A stretch of 10,188 nt of DNA from SAR202 cluster bacterium. Lineage in GTDB: Bacteria > Chloroflexota > Dehalococcoidia > SAR202 > CAJWER01. The notes below the pieces were generated by a model. That model did not search any database. It saw nothing but the letters and a program-made list of their open reading frames with translations, and was not told where the DNA came from. The stretch lies in NCBI GenBank assembly GCA_030740335.1, contig JASLXL010000237.1, positions 1-10,188 of the forward strand. The letters run 5' to 3'. Both the position numbers and the translations under genes were made by a program. Shown here one piece after another: positions 1 to 6,603 of the stretch (position 1 is its first letter; every line of letters begins with the position of its first letter).

Positions 1-612
1 CTGGACGAGATCGAGAAGGCACATCCTGAGGTCTTCAACATTCTCTTGCAGATTTTCGACGACGGCCACCTAACCGATGCCAAGGGCCGGAAAGTCGACT
101 TCCGTAATGCCATCATAGTCATGACGAGCAACATTGGCTCCGATCTGATCCGGCAGGATCGCACCCTGGGATTCCCGAAGAAGGGCGACGATTCAACAGC
201 GTCGAGCTACGACCGCATGAAGACCAACGTACTGGACGAAATCAAGCGTTTCTTCCGGCCGGAATTCCTAAATCGTATCGACGGCACAGTCGTGTTCCAC
301 CCGTTGAGCCGCGAGCACATGTCCTACATTGTCGACCTGAACCTCGAGGATGTCTCGGCAGGTCTGATCGAAAAGGGCATCAACCTCGAAGTGACCGAAC
401 GAGCCAAGGACTGGCTAGGTGAGAACGGATACGACGCAAGCTTCGGGGCCCGACCGGTCCGCAGGCTTATCCAGGATCAGGTAGAAGACAAGCTTTCTGA
501 CGCTATCCTGGACGGCTCACTCAACCCTGGTGATACAGCGGTCGTCGATCTGAACGACGATGGGGACATCTTTGTCAAGGCCGAATCTCCACTGCCAGCG
601 GCTTCCGTCTAG
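1..612 (+). CDS. clpC: ClpC-type AAA+ unfoldase, C-terminal part (5' end outside window)
   Basis: The reading frame is open from the first base, giving the last 203 codons of a Hsp100/Clp ATPase, so about three quarters of the gene lie upstream. Codons 1-9 read LDEIEKAHP, which contains the Walker B acidic pair of the second AAA+ module. Codons 85-92 read FRPEFLNR (sensor/arginine-finger region), and codons 149-155 read GARPVRR, the sensor-2 motif of the C-terminal small domain. The spacing of the tail and the GF..K..D insert after sensor 1 resemble ClpC more than ClpB. In the family this hexamer unfolds substrates and threads them into the ClpP peptidase. The gene ends in TAG, followed at once by a Shine-Dalgarno-like AGGAGG and then by a strong hairpin. 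ClpB or ClpE cannot be fully excluded without the N-terminal and middle domains. Confidence 0.93.
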   Translation: MDEIEKAHPEVFNILLQIFDDGHLTDAKGRKVDFRNAIIVMTSNIGSDLIRQDRTLGFPKKGDDSTASSYDRMKTNVLDEIKRFFRPEFLNRIDGTVVFHPLSREHMSYIVDLNLEDVSAGLIEKGINLEVTERAKDWLGENGYDASFGARPVRRLIQDQVEDKLSDAILDGSLNPGDTAVVDLNDDGDIFVKAESPLPAASV

Positions 613-667
613 GAGGTACTTGGCAGAAATAGCATCGCCCGCGATCCTAGCGGAAATCAGAGACTAA
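611..667 (+). other. Shine-Dalgarno-like AGGAGG overlapping the clpC stop, with a 15-codon frame
   Basis: AGGAGG at 611-616 overlaps the clpC TAG, an arrangement usual where two genes are translationally coupled. The only frame it could serve begins at TTG 620-622 (a short 3-nt spacing) and reads MAEIASPAILAEIRD before a TAA at 665-667, just at the terminator stem. It may be a relic of a downstream gene now lost. Translation of the 15-residue peptide is doubtful. Confidence 0.25.
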
Positions 668-713
668 GATGAAAAGACCTAGTCAACGACTGCTGACTAG
701 GTCTTTTCATCTT
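666..713. terminator. Bidirectional terminator hairpin between clpC and dppC
   Basis: A perfect 20-bp inverted repeat (arms 666-685 and 694-713) encloses an 8-nt loop (686-693). The arms carry A-rich and T-rich outer parts, so the transcript ends in a U-rich tract (GTCTTTTCATCTTTC) on the plus strand and in a similar run on the minus strand. It lies between convergent genes, 53 nt after clpC and 73 nt after dppC, so it can stop transcription from both sides. Confidence 0.88.
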
Positions 714-786
714 TCTGAGGAAATACCGGAACGAAAGACCGCGATGCCTGGTGCTCCCAAGTTATGTAAGCCACCCATGCAAACCT

Positions 787-1683
787 TCAGCGGCGTTGCT
801 GTCTCGGGTCCAAGGCCTCCCGTAGGCCGTCTCCGATGAAGTTCCACGACAGCACGGTGACGAAAATCGCAAGGCCGGGGAAAGTTGTCAACCACCAGGC
901 CAGTGTAATGAACTCCCGTCCGGTGGCAAGCATGTATCCCCAGGAGGGTGTCGGCGGCTGAATTCCGAGGCCGAGGAAGCTAAGGCCGGCCTCGATGAGA
1001 ATCGCGTAACTCATGCCCAAAGACACCTGGACGATGACCGTAGACAGAGTGTTCGGGAGAATGGTCCGCAGCATGATCCTGACCGCACTGGCGCCAATCG
1101 CCCTGGCCCCCTCCACATACTCCTTCTCCCTGATGGAGAGTGTGTTGGCGCGGGTGACTCGGGCAAATGAGGGTATGAAGGCGACGGCGATGGCAAGCAT
1201 GGCGTTTCGGAGAGACGGACCCAGCACAGCCACCATAAGAATGGCCAACAGCAGGGCGGGAAAAGCCAGAATGGCGTCTACTATCCGCATGATTATCGTA
1301 TCGATCCAGCGACCGTAGTAGCCCGCGGCCAGCCCAGCGGAGACGCCTATCACAGTGGCGATAGCCATCGAAAGAACACCTACTTGCAGCGACACACGAC
1401 CGCCCCAGATGATCCGGCTCAGGTTGTCCCTACCGAGGGAATCGGTACCCGCCGGGTGATCCCTGGACGGAGACTGCATCAGAGCGTCGAAGTCCATGTG
1501 GAGCGGGTCCGTGGGTGAGATCAGTGGCGCGAAGACAGCGGCAAGCGAAAGCACGAGTATGATGATCACGCCGAGTAGGGCGGTCCTGTTACGCGCAAAG
1601 GTGGATAGTATTGTCCGTACCATCCCCCTGCTCTTCCTCACGTCGGCCCGCTCGTCGACCCACGCTGGCGTAGCTACGCTCAT
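787..1683 (-). CDS. dppC: ABC importer permease, DppC/OppC type
   Basis: Encodes a 298-residue inner-membrane permease of the peptide/nickel (family 5) ABC importers. An N-terminal cytoplasmic stretch of about 30 residues is followed by TM1 (about 34-55) and the family signature around 76-90 (HPAGTDSLGRDNLSR). Further hydrophobic segments follow near 98-121, 132-155 and 160-175. The EAA loop that docks on the ATPase is at about 190-210 (YVEGARAIGASAVRIMLRT), and the last TM is near 263-284. The tail FIGDGLREALDP is typical of the DppC C-terminus. The start ATG (1683-1681) overlaps the dppB stop in an ATGA junction, indicating translational coupling. Substrate (dipeptide, oligopeptide, nickel, sugar) cannot be told from the permease. 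It is the last gene of the operon; no ATPase gene follows before the terminator. Confidence 0.93.
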   Translation of the reverse strand: MSVATPAWVDERADVRKSRGMVRTILSTFARNRTALLGVIIILVLSLAAVFAPLISPTDPLHMDFDALMQSPSRDHPAGTDSLGRDNLSRIIWGGRVSLQVGVLSMAIATVIGVSAGLAAGYYGRWIDTIIMRIVDAILAFPALLLAILMVAVLGPSLRNAMLAIAVAFIPSFARVTRANTLSIREKEYVEGARAIGASAVRIMLRTILPNTLSTVIVQVSLGMSYAILIEAGLSFLGLGIQPPTPSWGYMLATGREFITLAWWLTTFPGLAIFVTVLSWNFIGDGLREALDPRQQRR

Positions 1684-2624
1684 TCGAACCTGATTCTTGG
1701 GTCGATATACCCGTAGACGATATCGGCCAACAGATTGATCATGATATATATGATAGCCGTCACTAGTACCACCATCTGGATGATAGCGAAATCTCTGGCC
1801 TGGATAGCATCGACCAGCAGTAACCCTACTCCAGGCCAGCGGAACACGGTTTCGGTCACCAGAGAGCCGGCCAGCAGTCCGCCAAAATCCAGAGCGATGA
1901 CGGTCACGACCGTCAGCATTGCGTTCTTGATAGCGTGGCGAACGACTACCACACCGTACGGCATCCCCTTCGCTCGGGCGGTCCGGATGTAGTCAGCGCT
2001 CATCACATCGAGCATCCCCGAGCGCATATATCGGGTCAGCGCGCCAAGAAGTTGTATCCCAAGCGAAACGGTGGGCAACACGAAGTGCTTCCACTCAAAC
2101 CCGCCGCCGATTGGTCCATAGCCCGAGGTGGGTAGCCAGCCAAGTTGAACCGCGAAGAACAGGATCAGCATCAGGCCGACCCAGAAGCTGGGAGCGGCGA
2201 TTCCGAACAGGGACACGGCCGAGATCACATTGTCCAGCCAAGTAAATGGGCGCAGCCCAGCTACGATTCCCATCGGCAGTGCGACCCCAACCCCAAAGGC
2301 CATAGCCGTCAGCGTTAGCGGCACAGTTCGTTTAAGCTTCTCCCAGACGAGGTCCGCGACCGGATACTCGGCGCTGTACGAGAGGGACACGCCGAGATCG
2401 CCCTGAAAAATGTTACCCACCCAAATCAAGTACTGGACCGGGATCGGTTTGTCCAGGCCCATCTGCCTGCGCGTCTCTTCCAGGCCCGCCCTGGACGCCT
2501 CCATGCCCAGTCTCGCAACAGCCGGGTCTCCTGGGGCAAAGCGAACCGCGGCGAAGATGATCATAGACATGACGACAACCACGTAGGCGGTCTGCAGCAG
2601 CCTTCGCGCGATGTATCTCTGAAT
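1680..2624 (-). CDS. dppB: ABC importer permease, DppB/OppB type; non-standard start likely
   Basis: Partner permease to the downstream gene. It carries the DppB pattern: a short basic N-terminus, TM1, APGDPA, a periplasmic loop, further membrane segments, the EAA loop YIRTARAKGMPYGVVVVRHA, and the tail YIDPRIRF. The conserved family N-terminus (about QRYIARRLLQTAY) is encoded upstream of the first usual start codon, GTG at 2582-2580. That GTG has no ribosome binding site and would cut into TM1. The frame is open back only to a TAG at 2633-2631, and the only plausible initiator in that stretch is ATT at 2624-2622, with GGAG (2637-2634) 9 nt before it. Starting there gives 314 residues beginning MQRYIARRLLQ, the usual position for DppB. 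Alternatively an ATG at 2639-2637 was the original start and codon 3 has mutated to TAG. Function as a permease is secure; the start is not. Confidence 0.88.
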   Translation of the reverse strand: MQRYIARRLLQTAYVVVVMSMIIFAAVRFAPGDPAVARLGMEASRAGLEETRRQMGLDKPIPVQYLIWVGNIFQGDLGVSLSYSAEYPVADLVWEKLKRTVPLTLTAMAFGVGVALPMGIVAGLRPFTWLDNVISAVSLFGIAAPSFWVGLMLILFFAVQLGWLPTSGYGPIGGGFEWKHFVLPTVSLGIQLLGALTRYMRSGMLDVMSADYIRTARAKGMPYGVVVVRHAIKNAMLTVVTVIALDFGGLLAGSLVTETVFRWPGVGLLLVDAIQARDFAIIQMVVLVTAIIYIMINLLADIVYGYIDPRIRFE

Positions 2625-2637
2625 CTTGTACTACTCC
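2622..2637 (-). promoter_or_regulatory. GGAG ribosome binding site and candidate ATT start codon of dppB
   Basis: On the minus strand GGAG (2637-2634) is followed after 9 nt by ATT (2624-2622), in frame with the conserved DppB N-terminus. AUU starts are rare but known (E. coli infC). The same GGAG lies inside a two-codon ATG-GAG-TAG (2639-2631) in the same frame, so the site could equally be the wreck of a normal ATG start. Confidence 0.4.
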
Positions 2638-2647
2638 ATAACAGCAA

Positions 2648-2679
2648 ATCCCGCCCGACGACCGACCGCCGGGCGGGAT
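2648..2679 (-). terminator. GC-rich hairpin between dppA and dppB (attenuator or 3'-end stabiliser)
   Basis: Perfect 10-bp inverted repeat, arms 2648-2657 and 2670-2679, with a 12-nt loop. In the direction of transcription the stem is followed by a weak T-containing run (TTTGCTGTT), then by the dppB start region. Such hairpins after a binding-protein gene commonly stop part of the transcription or protect the upstream mRNA, so that binding protein exceeds permease. Partial termination is inferred from position and shape. Confidence 0.6.
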
Positions 2680-2703
2680 GCTTTGACGTACTGGTGCCTA
2701 GGT

Positions 2704-4401
2704 CTAGTTAGACCAGGACCAGTCCTTTGCGTTCCAGTAGCCCTTCGGGCTCACATACGCGTCTTTCAAGTGCTCGTTGGCCGCGAAGAAGCGGGGCATG
2801 CTCTGTAGCTTTACCATTGGCACGTCGCGGTTAACGATAATGTCGACGATGTCGAGGTATGCCTTAGCCCTGACCGACCTGTCGGTCGTGGACTTTCCGA
2901 GATCAAACAGGTCCTCGATGTCCTGGCTGAAGTAGCGCATACCATTGTTACCCTTGAAGCCCTCGGTAGCCGAGTCTGCTCTGAACAGAGACTGCATCAG
3001 GCCGTCCGGATCGGGCTCGCGGGTGTACCACGCATCGCCGAGGTCGAACTCCTTGTGGATGCCACTGTAACAGCGTGACACGGGCCAGTCCGCCCCTGAG
3101 CACTCGACACCGAACCAGACCTTGTCCAGCCATGTCGGACTATCAACGATGACGATCTCCATGTCGATTCCGGCTTCGGCCAGGTTCTGCTTGATCACCT
3201 CGGCCATCTTCTGGGTGACAGGGATGTTCTCGGGCATGTACTTGATCTTCAGCTCGCCAGGCCCATATCCGGCCTCGGCCAGCAACTGCTTCGCCTTCTC
3301 AACGTCGCGTTCTGGGCACTCAAAGGGCAGGTATGCCCAGTGATCCTCCAGGATAGGGTTGCAGCTTGGCACACCCAGCCCGAAGTAGATGGCAGTGTTG
3401 ATGGCAATGGGGTCGATGGCCAGTTGAACAGCTTGGCGGACCTTGAGGTCAGCCATCGGGCCCTCTTTATAGTTAAAGATGACAGTCATGTACGACGCCG
3501 TGATCCCGTCTCTCTGGGCCAGAATCTCCAGGCCTGGGGTGGCGGCAACACTCGCCATCTGCTCATAGGGCAGGTCGACGGCGAAATCGATCTCGCCGGC
3601 CTTCAGGGCCGCAATCCGGGTCTGAGGATCTTTGATCGGCACGATGATCACCTTCTGAGGACGCTGATCCAGCGTGTCCTTATCGAAGTAGTCATCGAAC
3701 TTCTCGAGAACGAGCCTGTCACCGGGAACCTGCTCGACGAACTTGTACGGGCCTGTGCCGATGGGGTTCGTGTCCAGGCTGTCGACGGTGCCCTTGTCGA
3801 GTATGGCTAGGGACCAGTGGGCCATCGAGGGGATGAATACAGGTGTCGCGTTAGTCAGCGTGACGGTGAATTCATAGGGGCCGCTGGCCTCGAAGGAAAC
3901 CACGTCGTTGAGCTCGCCCTTACACCTGCCCTTGTCAGCGATCTCATTCCGGCACCTGTCCCAGCTAAACTCAATATCTTCAGCAGTCAGGTCATTGCCG
4001 TTGTGGAACTTGACGTCTTCGCGAATCTTGAAGGTGTAAGTCTTGCCGTCCGCGGACGTTGTCCAACTCTCCGCAATGTCCGGCTTCGGGTCCATCATCG
4101 TCGCGTCGTACTGCAGCAACCTGCTGTACATGAACTCCGAGAAGATGATGTCAGTGCCCGACTGGCTCTTGGCGGCGTCCATGAACTGAACCTCGCCGCT
4201 GTTGCCTATCCTGAGAACCGAGTTAGCCGCCGGGAGCGGGGCCGGTACAGCGGTCGCCACCACTATTACCTCTTTGACCACCTCAACAGTGACCGTTTCG
4301 CCCGGGACCTCCACGATCTCCGGAGCGCCGCTGCAAGCCGCAAGCGCGAGAGCTGCAACCACAAAGAGCGCCGCGGTCCATCTAAGAGCTGTGGTTTTCA
4401 C
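2704..4401 (-). CDS. dppA: Peptide-type ABC transporter substrate-binding lipoprotein (family 5)
   Basis: A 565-residue extracytoplasmic solute-binding protein. Residues 1-23 are a lipoprotein signal peptide (MKTT..R, hydrophobic core, lipobox LAAC with Cys23). Residues 24-60 form a low-complexity linker rich in V, E and P (VEVPGETVTVEVVKEV), a style common in Chloroflexota binding proteins. The mature domain has family-5 (SBP_bac_5) marks: LRIG near 63, the segment FKIREDVKFHNGNDLTAEDI (124-143) and the signature NPIGTGPYKF (212-221). The start is GTG (4401-4399) preceded by AGGAGG (4415-4410) at 8 nt. The protein captures an oligopeptide, dipeptide or similar solute and delivers it to DppB/DppC. 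The pocket ligand cannot be read from sequence. Unusually for this family it has seven cysteines besides the lipidated one (150, 160, 347, 362, 434, 444 among them), several in close pairs that could form disulfides. Confidence 0.93.
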   Translation of the reverse strand: MKTTALRWTAALFVVAALALAACSGAPEIVEVPGETVTVEVVKEVIVVATAVPAPLPAANSVLRIGNSGEVQFMDAAKSQSGTDIIFSEFMYSRLLQYDATMMDPKPDIAESWTTSADGKTYTFKIREDVKFHNGNDLTAEDIEFSWDRCRNEIADKGRCKGELNDVVSFEASGPYEFTVTLTNATPVFIPSMAHWSLAILDKGTVDSLDTNPIGTGPYKFVEQVPGDRLVLEKFDDYFDKDTLDQRPQKVIIVPIKDPQTRIAALKAGEIDFAVDLPYEQMASVAATPGLEILAQRDGITASYMTVIFNYKEGPMADLKVRQAVQLAIDPIAINTAIYFGLGVPSCNPILEDHWAYLPFECPERDVEKAKQLLAEAGYGPGELKIKYMPENIPVTQKMAEVIKQNLAEAGIDMEIVIVDSPTWLDKVWFGVECSGADWPVSRCYSGIHKEFDLGDAWYTREPDPDGLMQSLFRADSATEGFKGNNGMRYFSQDIEDLFDLGKSTTDRSVRAKAYLDIVDIIVNRDVPMVKLQSMPRFFAANEHLKDAYVSPKGYWNAKDWSWSN

Positions 4402-4643
4402 AGTATCAACCTCCTAAATCCTTGTGCTAGTGGAACGGCACGATTGCCAATCCCGGGGGATCACTCGCATTCAAGGCCATTTCACATCCGGATTCGGTTC
4501 CTTGTGCACCAAATCCGCGGAAGTGCGGCCATATTGACGTATTGCAAGACCATTGTCAACCGGCCCTCCGAATAGTTGAACTCATCGTCCCTCCAGCCCT
4601 GCGACTCTGATATATTTGACCCGGTTGATAAGAGGTAAATTGA
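4402..4643. other. Divergent dppA-radA intergenic region
   Basis: About 240 nt with no gene. It holds the dppA ribosome binding site, the candidate dppA promoter and a leader of roughly 120 nt. A 9-bp direct repeat TCCTTGTGC occurs at 4419-4427 and 4499-4507, exactly 80 nt apart. On the plus side, TATATT at 4611-4616 could be a -10 box for radA, but no convincing -35 lies 16-18 nt before it. AGAGGT (4631-4636) precedes the radA GTG by 7 nt. Confidence 0.5.
4531..4559 (-). promoter_or_regulatory. Candidate sigma70-type promoter of the dppABC operon
   Basis: On the minus strand a consensus TTGACA (4559-4554) is followed after 17 nt by CAATAT (4536-4531), a 3/6 match to the -10 box. The implied transcript starts near 4524, leaving a leader of roughly 120 nt before the dppA GTG. 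The -35 box and spacing are good, the -10 is weak. Position upstream of a divergent gene fits. Confidence 0.42.
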
Positions 4644-6050
4644 GTGCCGAAAACCAGGAAATCATACGTATGTGATAGCTGCGGCAACGAAAGCCCGAAA
4701 TGGGAAGGACGTTGTCCGGCCTGCGGCGAATGGAACACCCTGGGTGAGGTGCCGGTTGAGAGCGGGTCCAGACGGCAAAAAGGCTGGTCGATTTCACCCG
4801 CCACGCCCCCCATGGAATTATCCGAGGTATCCACAGAGCACCTCCCAAGGCTCCCGGCCTCCTCGGAAGAGATGAACCGCGTACTTGGCGGCGGCGTTGT
4901 ACCAGGCTCAGTCATCCTCGTAGCGGGAGACCCCGGGATCGGGAAGTCAACCTTGTTGCTCCGGCTTGCGTCCGACATCGCCGACGCGGACACCGAGGTG
5001 CTCTACATCACTGGCGAAGAGTCGATGGCTCAGGTCAAGATGAGGGCCGACCGCCTCAGCATCCCGGGACAGGGCCTGTTCCTTCTTCAATCGACCGCAC
5101 TTGGCCAGGTCATGCAATACCTGGATGACACACAACCCTCCCTGGCGATTATCGACTCGATCCAGACACTCTACGACGACTCACTCCCCTCCGGCGCTGG
5201 CTCCGTAGCGCAGATAAGGGAATGCACGCGAGCCCTCACGGAGTGGGCCAAGACGAACGGCGTACCCGTCGTGCTTACCGGCCACGTTACGAAAGGCGGC
5301 GAGATCGCCGGCCCCCGCGTCCTCGAACACATGGTTGACGTGGTGCTCTACCTCGAAGGCGACCCTTTGAGCTCGTGGCGGCTGCTCCGCTCCATCAAGA
5401 ACCGCTTTGGCGCTACCAATGAGGTCGGGGTCTTTTCGATGGAAGAGCAGGGGCTCGTGGACGTGCGGGACCCTTCGACGGCATTTCTGTCGGAGCGTCG
5501 TAATGGCGCTATAGGATCGGTTGTGGTAGCGACCCTGGAGGGAACCAGGCCACTGCTGGTCGAAGTCCAGGCGCTCACAAGCCCTTCTATGCTACCTGCT
5601 CCTCGGCGCGTCGCGACGGGCGTGGATCTGAACCGATTACTACTCGTCTGCGCCATCCTGACCCGCCGAGTCCGGACGTCCCTGGCCGATCAGGACGTGA
5701 TCGTGAACGTCACCGGCGGGCTAAAGATTGGTGAGCCCGCTGCAGACCTTGGGATGGCCCTTGCCATCGTTTCCAGCCTCCGGAATACACCCGTTGCCTC
5801 GGACTTGGCCGCCATCGGTGAACTGGGGCTGAGCGGAGAACTACGCGCGGTACCCCAGCTTCCACGTCGAGTGGCGGAGGTTGGCCGACTGGGACTTGCG
5901 AGGTGCCTTGTCCCGATCACAGGCGGCGGCGCAGACTTCGGCAAGAACAGCATTGCGGCAGTAGTGACCAATCACCTAAAGGACGCCATCGACGCCGCCT
6001 TTCCACGAAAAAACCAACGCGCCGTCCGAGAGGTGCCAGAGACACGCTAG
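4644..6050 (+). CDS. radA: DNA repair/recombination protein RadA (Sms)
   Basis: A 468-residue RadA, full length for the family. An N-terminal zinc finger has Cys10, Cys13, Cys24 and Cys27 (CDSC...CPAC). The RecA-like ATPase core has Walker A GDPGIGKST at 95-103, Walker B LAIID at 167-171, and the RadA-specific KNRFG at 252-256. The C-terminal third (about 280-455) is the Lon-protease-like domain, with DLGMALAIVSS near 368-378 in place of a catalytic serine motif, as usual in RadA. In other bacteria RadA is a hexameric helicase-like ATPase that drives branch migration during RecA-dependent recombination. The GTG start is supported by AGAGGT 7 nt upstream and by MPKTRKSYVC matching the family N-terminus. 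It is often next to clpC; here the dpp operon lies between them. The gene ends in TAG. Confidence 0.96.
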   Translation: MPKTRKSYVCDSCGNESPKWEGRCPACGEWNTLGEVPVESGSRRQKGWSISPATPPMELSEVSTEHLPRLPASSEEMNRVLGGGVVPGSVILVAGDPGIGKSTLLLRLASDIADADTEVLYITGEESMAQVKMRADRLSIPGQGLFLLQSTALGQVMQYLDDTQPSLAIIDSIQTLYDDSLPSGAGSVAQIRECTRALTEWAKTNGVPVVLTGHVTKGGEIAGPRVLEHMVDVVLYLEGDPLSSWRLLRSIKNRFGATNEVGVFSMEEQGLVDVRDPSTAFLSERRNGAIGSVVVATLEGTRPLLVEVQALTSPSMLPAPRRVATGVDLNRLLLVCAILTRRVRTSLADQDVIVNVTGGLKIGEPAADLGMALAIVSSLRNTPVASDLAAIGELGLSGELRAVPQLPRRVAEVGRLGLARCLVPITGGGADFGKNSIAAVVTNHLKDAIDAAFPRKNQRAVREVPETR

Positions 6051-6128
6051 ACGAAGTCGGGATTTCCTTGGCCGCAACGATAAGATATATGTACCTCTAG
6101 GCTGCGTAAATCTGCCGAATGCCAAAAG

Positions 6129-6138
6129 GCTGTACAGC
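6129..6138. repeat. 10-bp palindrome GCTGTACAGC upstream of the DinB-like gene
   Basis: A perfect 10-bp palindrome in the roughly 200-nt gap between radA and the DinB-like gene. It could be an operator half-way between the two genes, but there is no second copy and chance is a fair explanation. No clear promoter or terminator was found in 6051-6249. Confidence 0.2.
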
Positions 6139-6249
6139 AAGATGCCTTACATACCATTTATTTTGTTGCCAACAAGAGATTGGCGTGGGGCCACTCCCCA
6201 AGATGATCAAATGTGGAGGACGAGAGTATCGGGACCCCGAGAAGATGTC

Positions 6250-6588
6250 ATGACACAGATCGAAGAAAAATGGGCGGAGCTCAAAGCCCAACTCTCCAAG
6301 GTACCCGTCAATCGCATGGAAGATAGTGGAGCGGTCGGCCCCTGGTTGGTCAAGGACGTGGTGGGGCACATCACGTCCTGGGAACGTGAGCCGATTGCCG
6401 CCGTTTCCGGCTACATCGCGGAGAGGGACACCGCCGCTCTAGTATGTAAGTATGACCTCGACGGTTTCAACTTGCGTGCCGTCGAGGATACCAGGTCGAA
6501 AACCCTGGACAATTTGATTGCTAATCTCGATCAAACCCACACAGAACTGCTAGCATTCGTCGCTGGCGTGCCGGACGACACCCTGTAG
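6250..6588 (+). CDS. DinB-like / maleylpyruvate-isomerase-like four-helix protein, N-terminal part, ends at in-frame TAG
   Basis: The first 112 codons of a small helical protein of the DinB/YfiT-like superfamily. After an amphipathic helix (WAELKAQLSKVP) comes the marker GAVGPWLVKDVVGHITSWE, typical of this group and carrying the first metal-ligand histidine, then a third helix (LIANLDQTHTELLAFVAGVP). Translation stops at TAG 6586-6588. The same frame continues directly afterwards with a segment that looks like the missing last helix, including HYAEH. ATG at 6250 is chosen because homology-like sequence begins there; the frame is open from 6142, but those 36 codons do not look like protein of this family. 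No good ribosome binding site precedes 6250. Family members are thiol-dependent or metal-dependent enzymes of varied function, so the substrate is unknown. Without the last helix the product is probably unstable or inactive. Confidence 0.7.
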   Translation: MTQIEEKWAELKAQLSKVPVNRMEDSGAVGPWLVKDVVGHITSWEREPIAAVSGYIAERDTAALVCKYDLDGFNLRAVEDTRSKTLDNLIANLDQTHTELLAFVAGVPDDTL

Positions 6589-6603
6589 GAGGACGACATC
6601 ATG
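6588..6603 (+). promoter_or_regulatory. Ribosome binding site and ATG directly after the internal TAG
   Basis: GGAGG (6588-6592) overlaps the TAG stop and is followed after 8 nt by ATG (6601-6603), in the same frame as the upstream part. This would permit re-initiation and production of a separate 30-residue C-terminal piece. It may equally be accidental: restoring the TAG to a sense codon would leave Glu-Asp-Asp codons here. Confidence 0.45.

Noticed and set aside
3340..4575. Two long plus-strand frames opposite dppA
   Set aside because: Antisense to the binding-protein gene, whose signal peptide, lipobox and family motifs are clear; the antisense translations resemble nothing.
6186..6200. 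Small hairpin TGGGG/CCCCA as a radA terminator
   Set aside because: Only 5 bp, no T-tract after it.
6142..6249. 36-codon upstream extension of the DinB-like gene
   Set aside because: The residues do not resemble the family, and family-like sequence begins at ATG 6250; GGAGG at 6215-6219 lies too far from that ATG to decide the matter.
6586..6588. Amber codon as pyrrolysine or other genome-wide TAG recoding
   Set aside because: Five intact genes here end in TAG, and trxA in TAG TAG; no methylamine methyltransferase or pyl gene is present.
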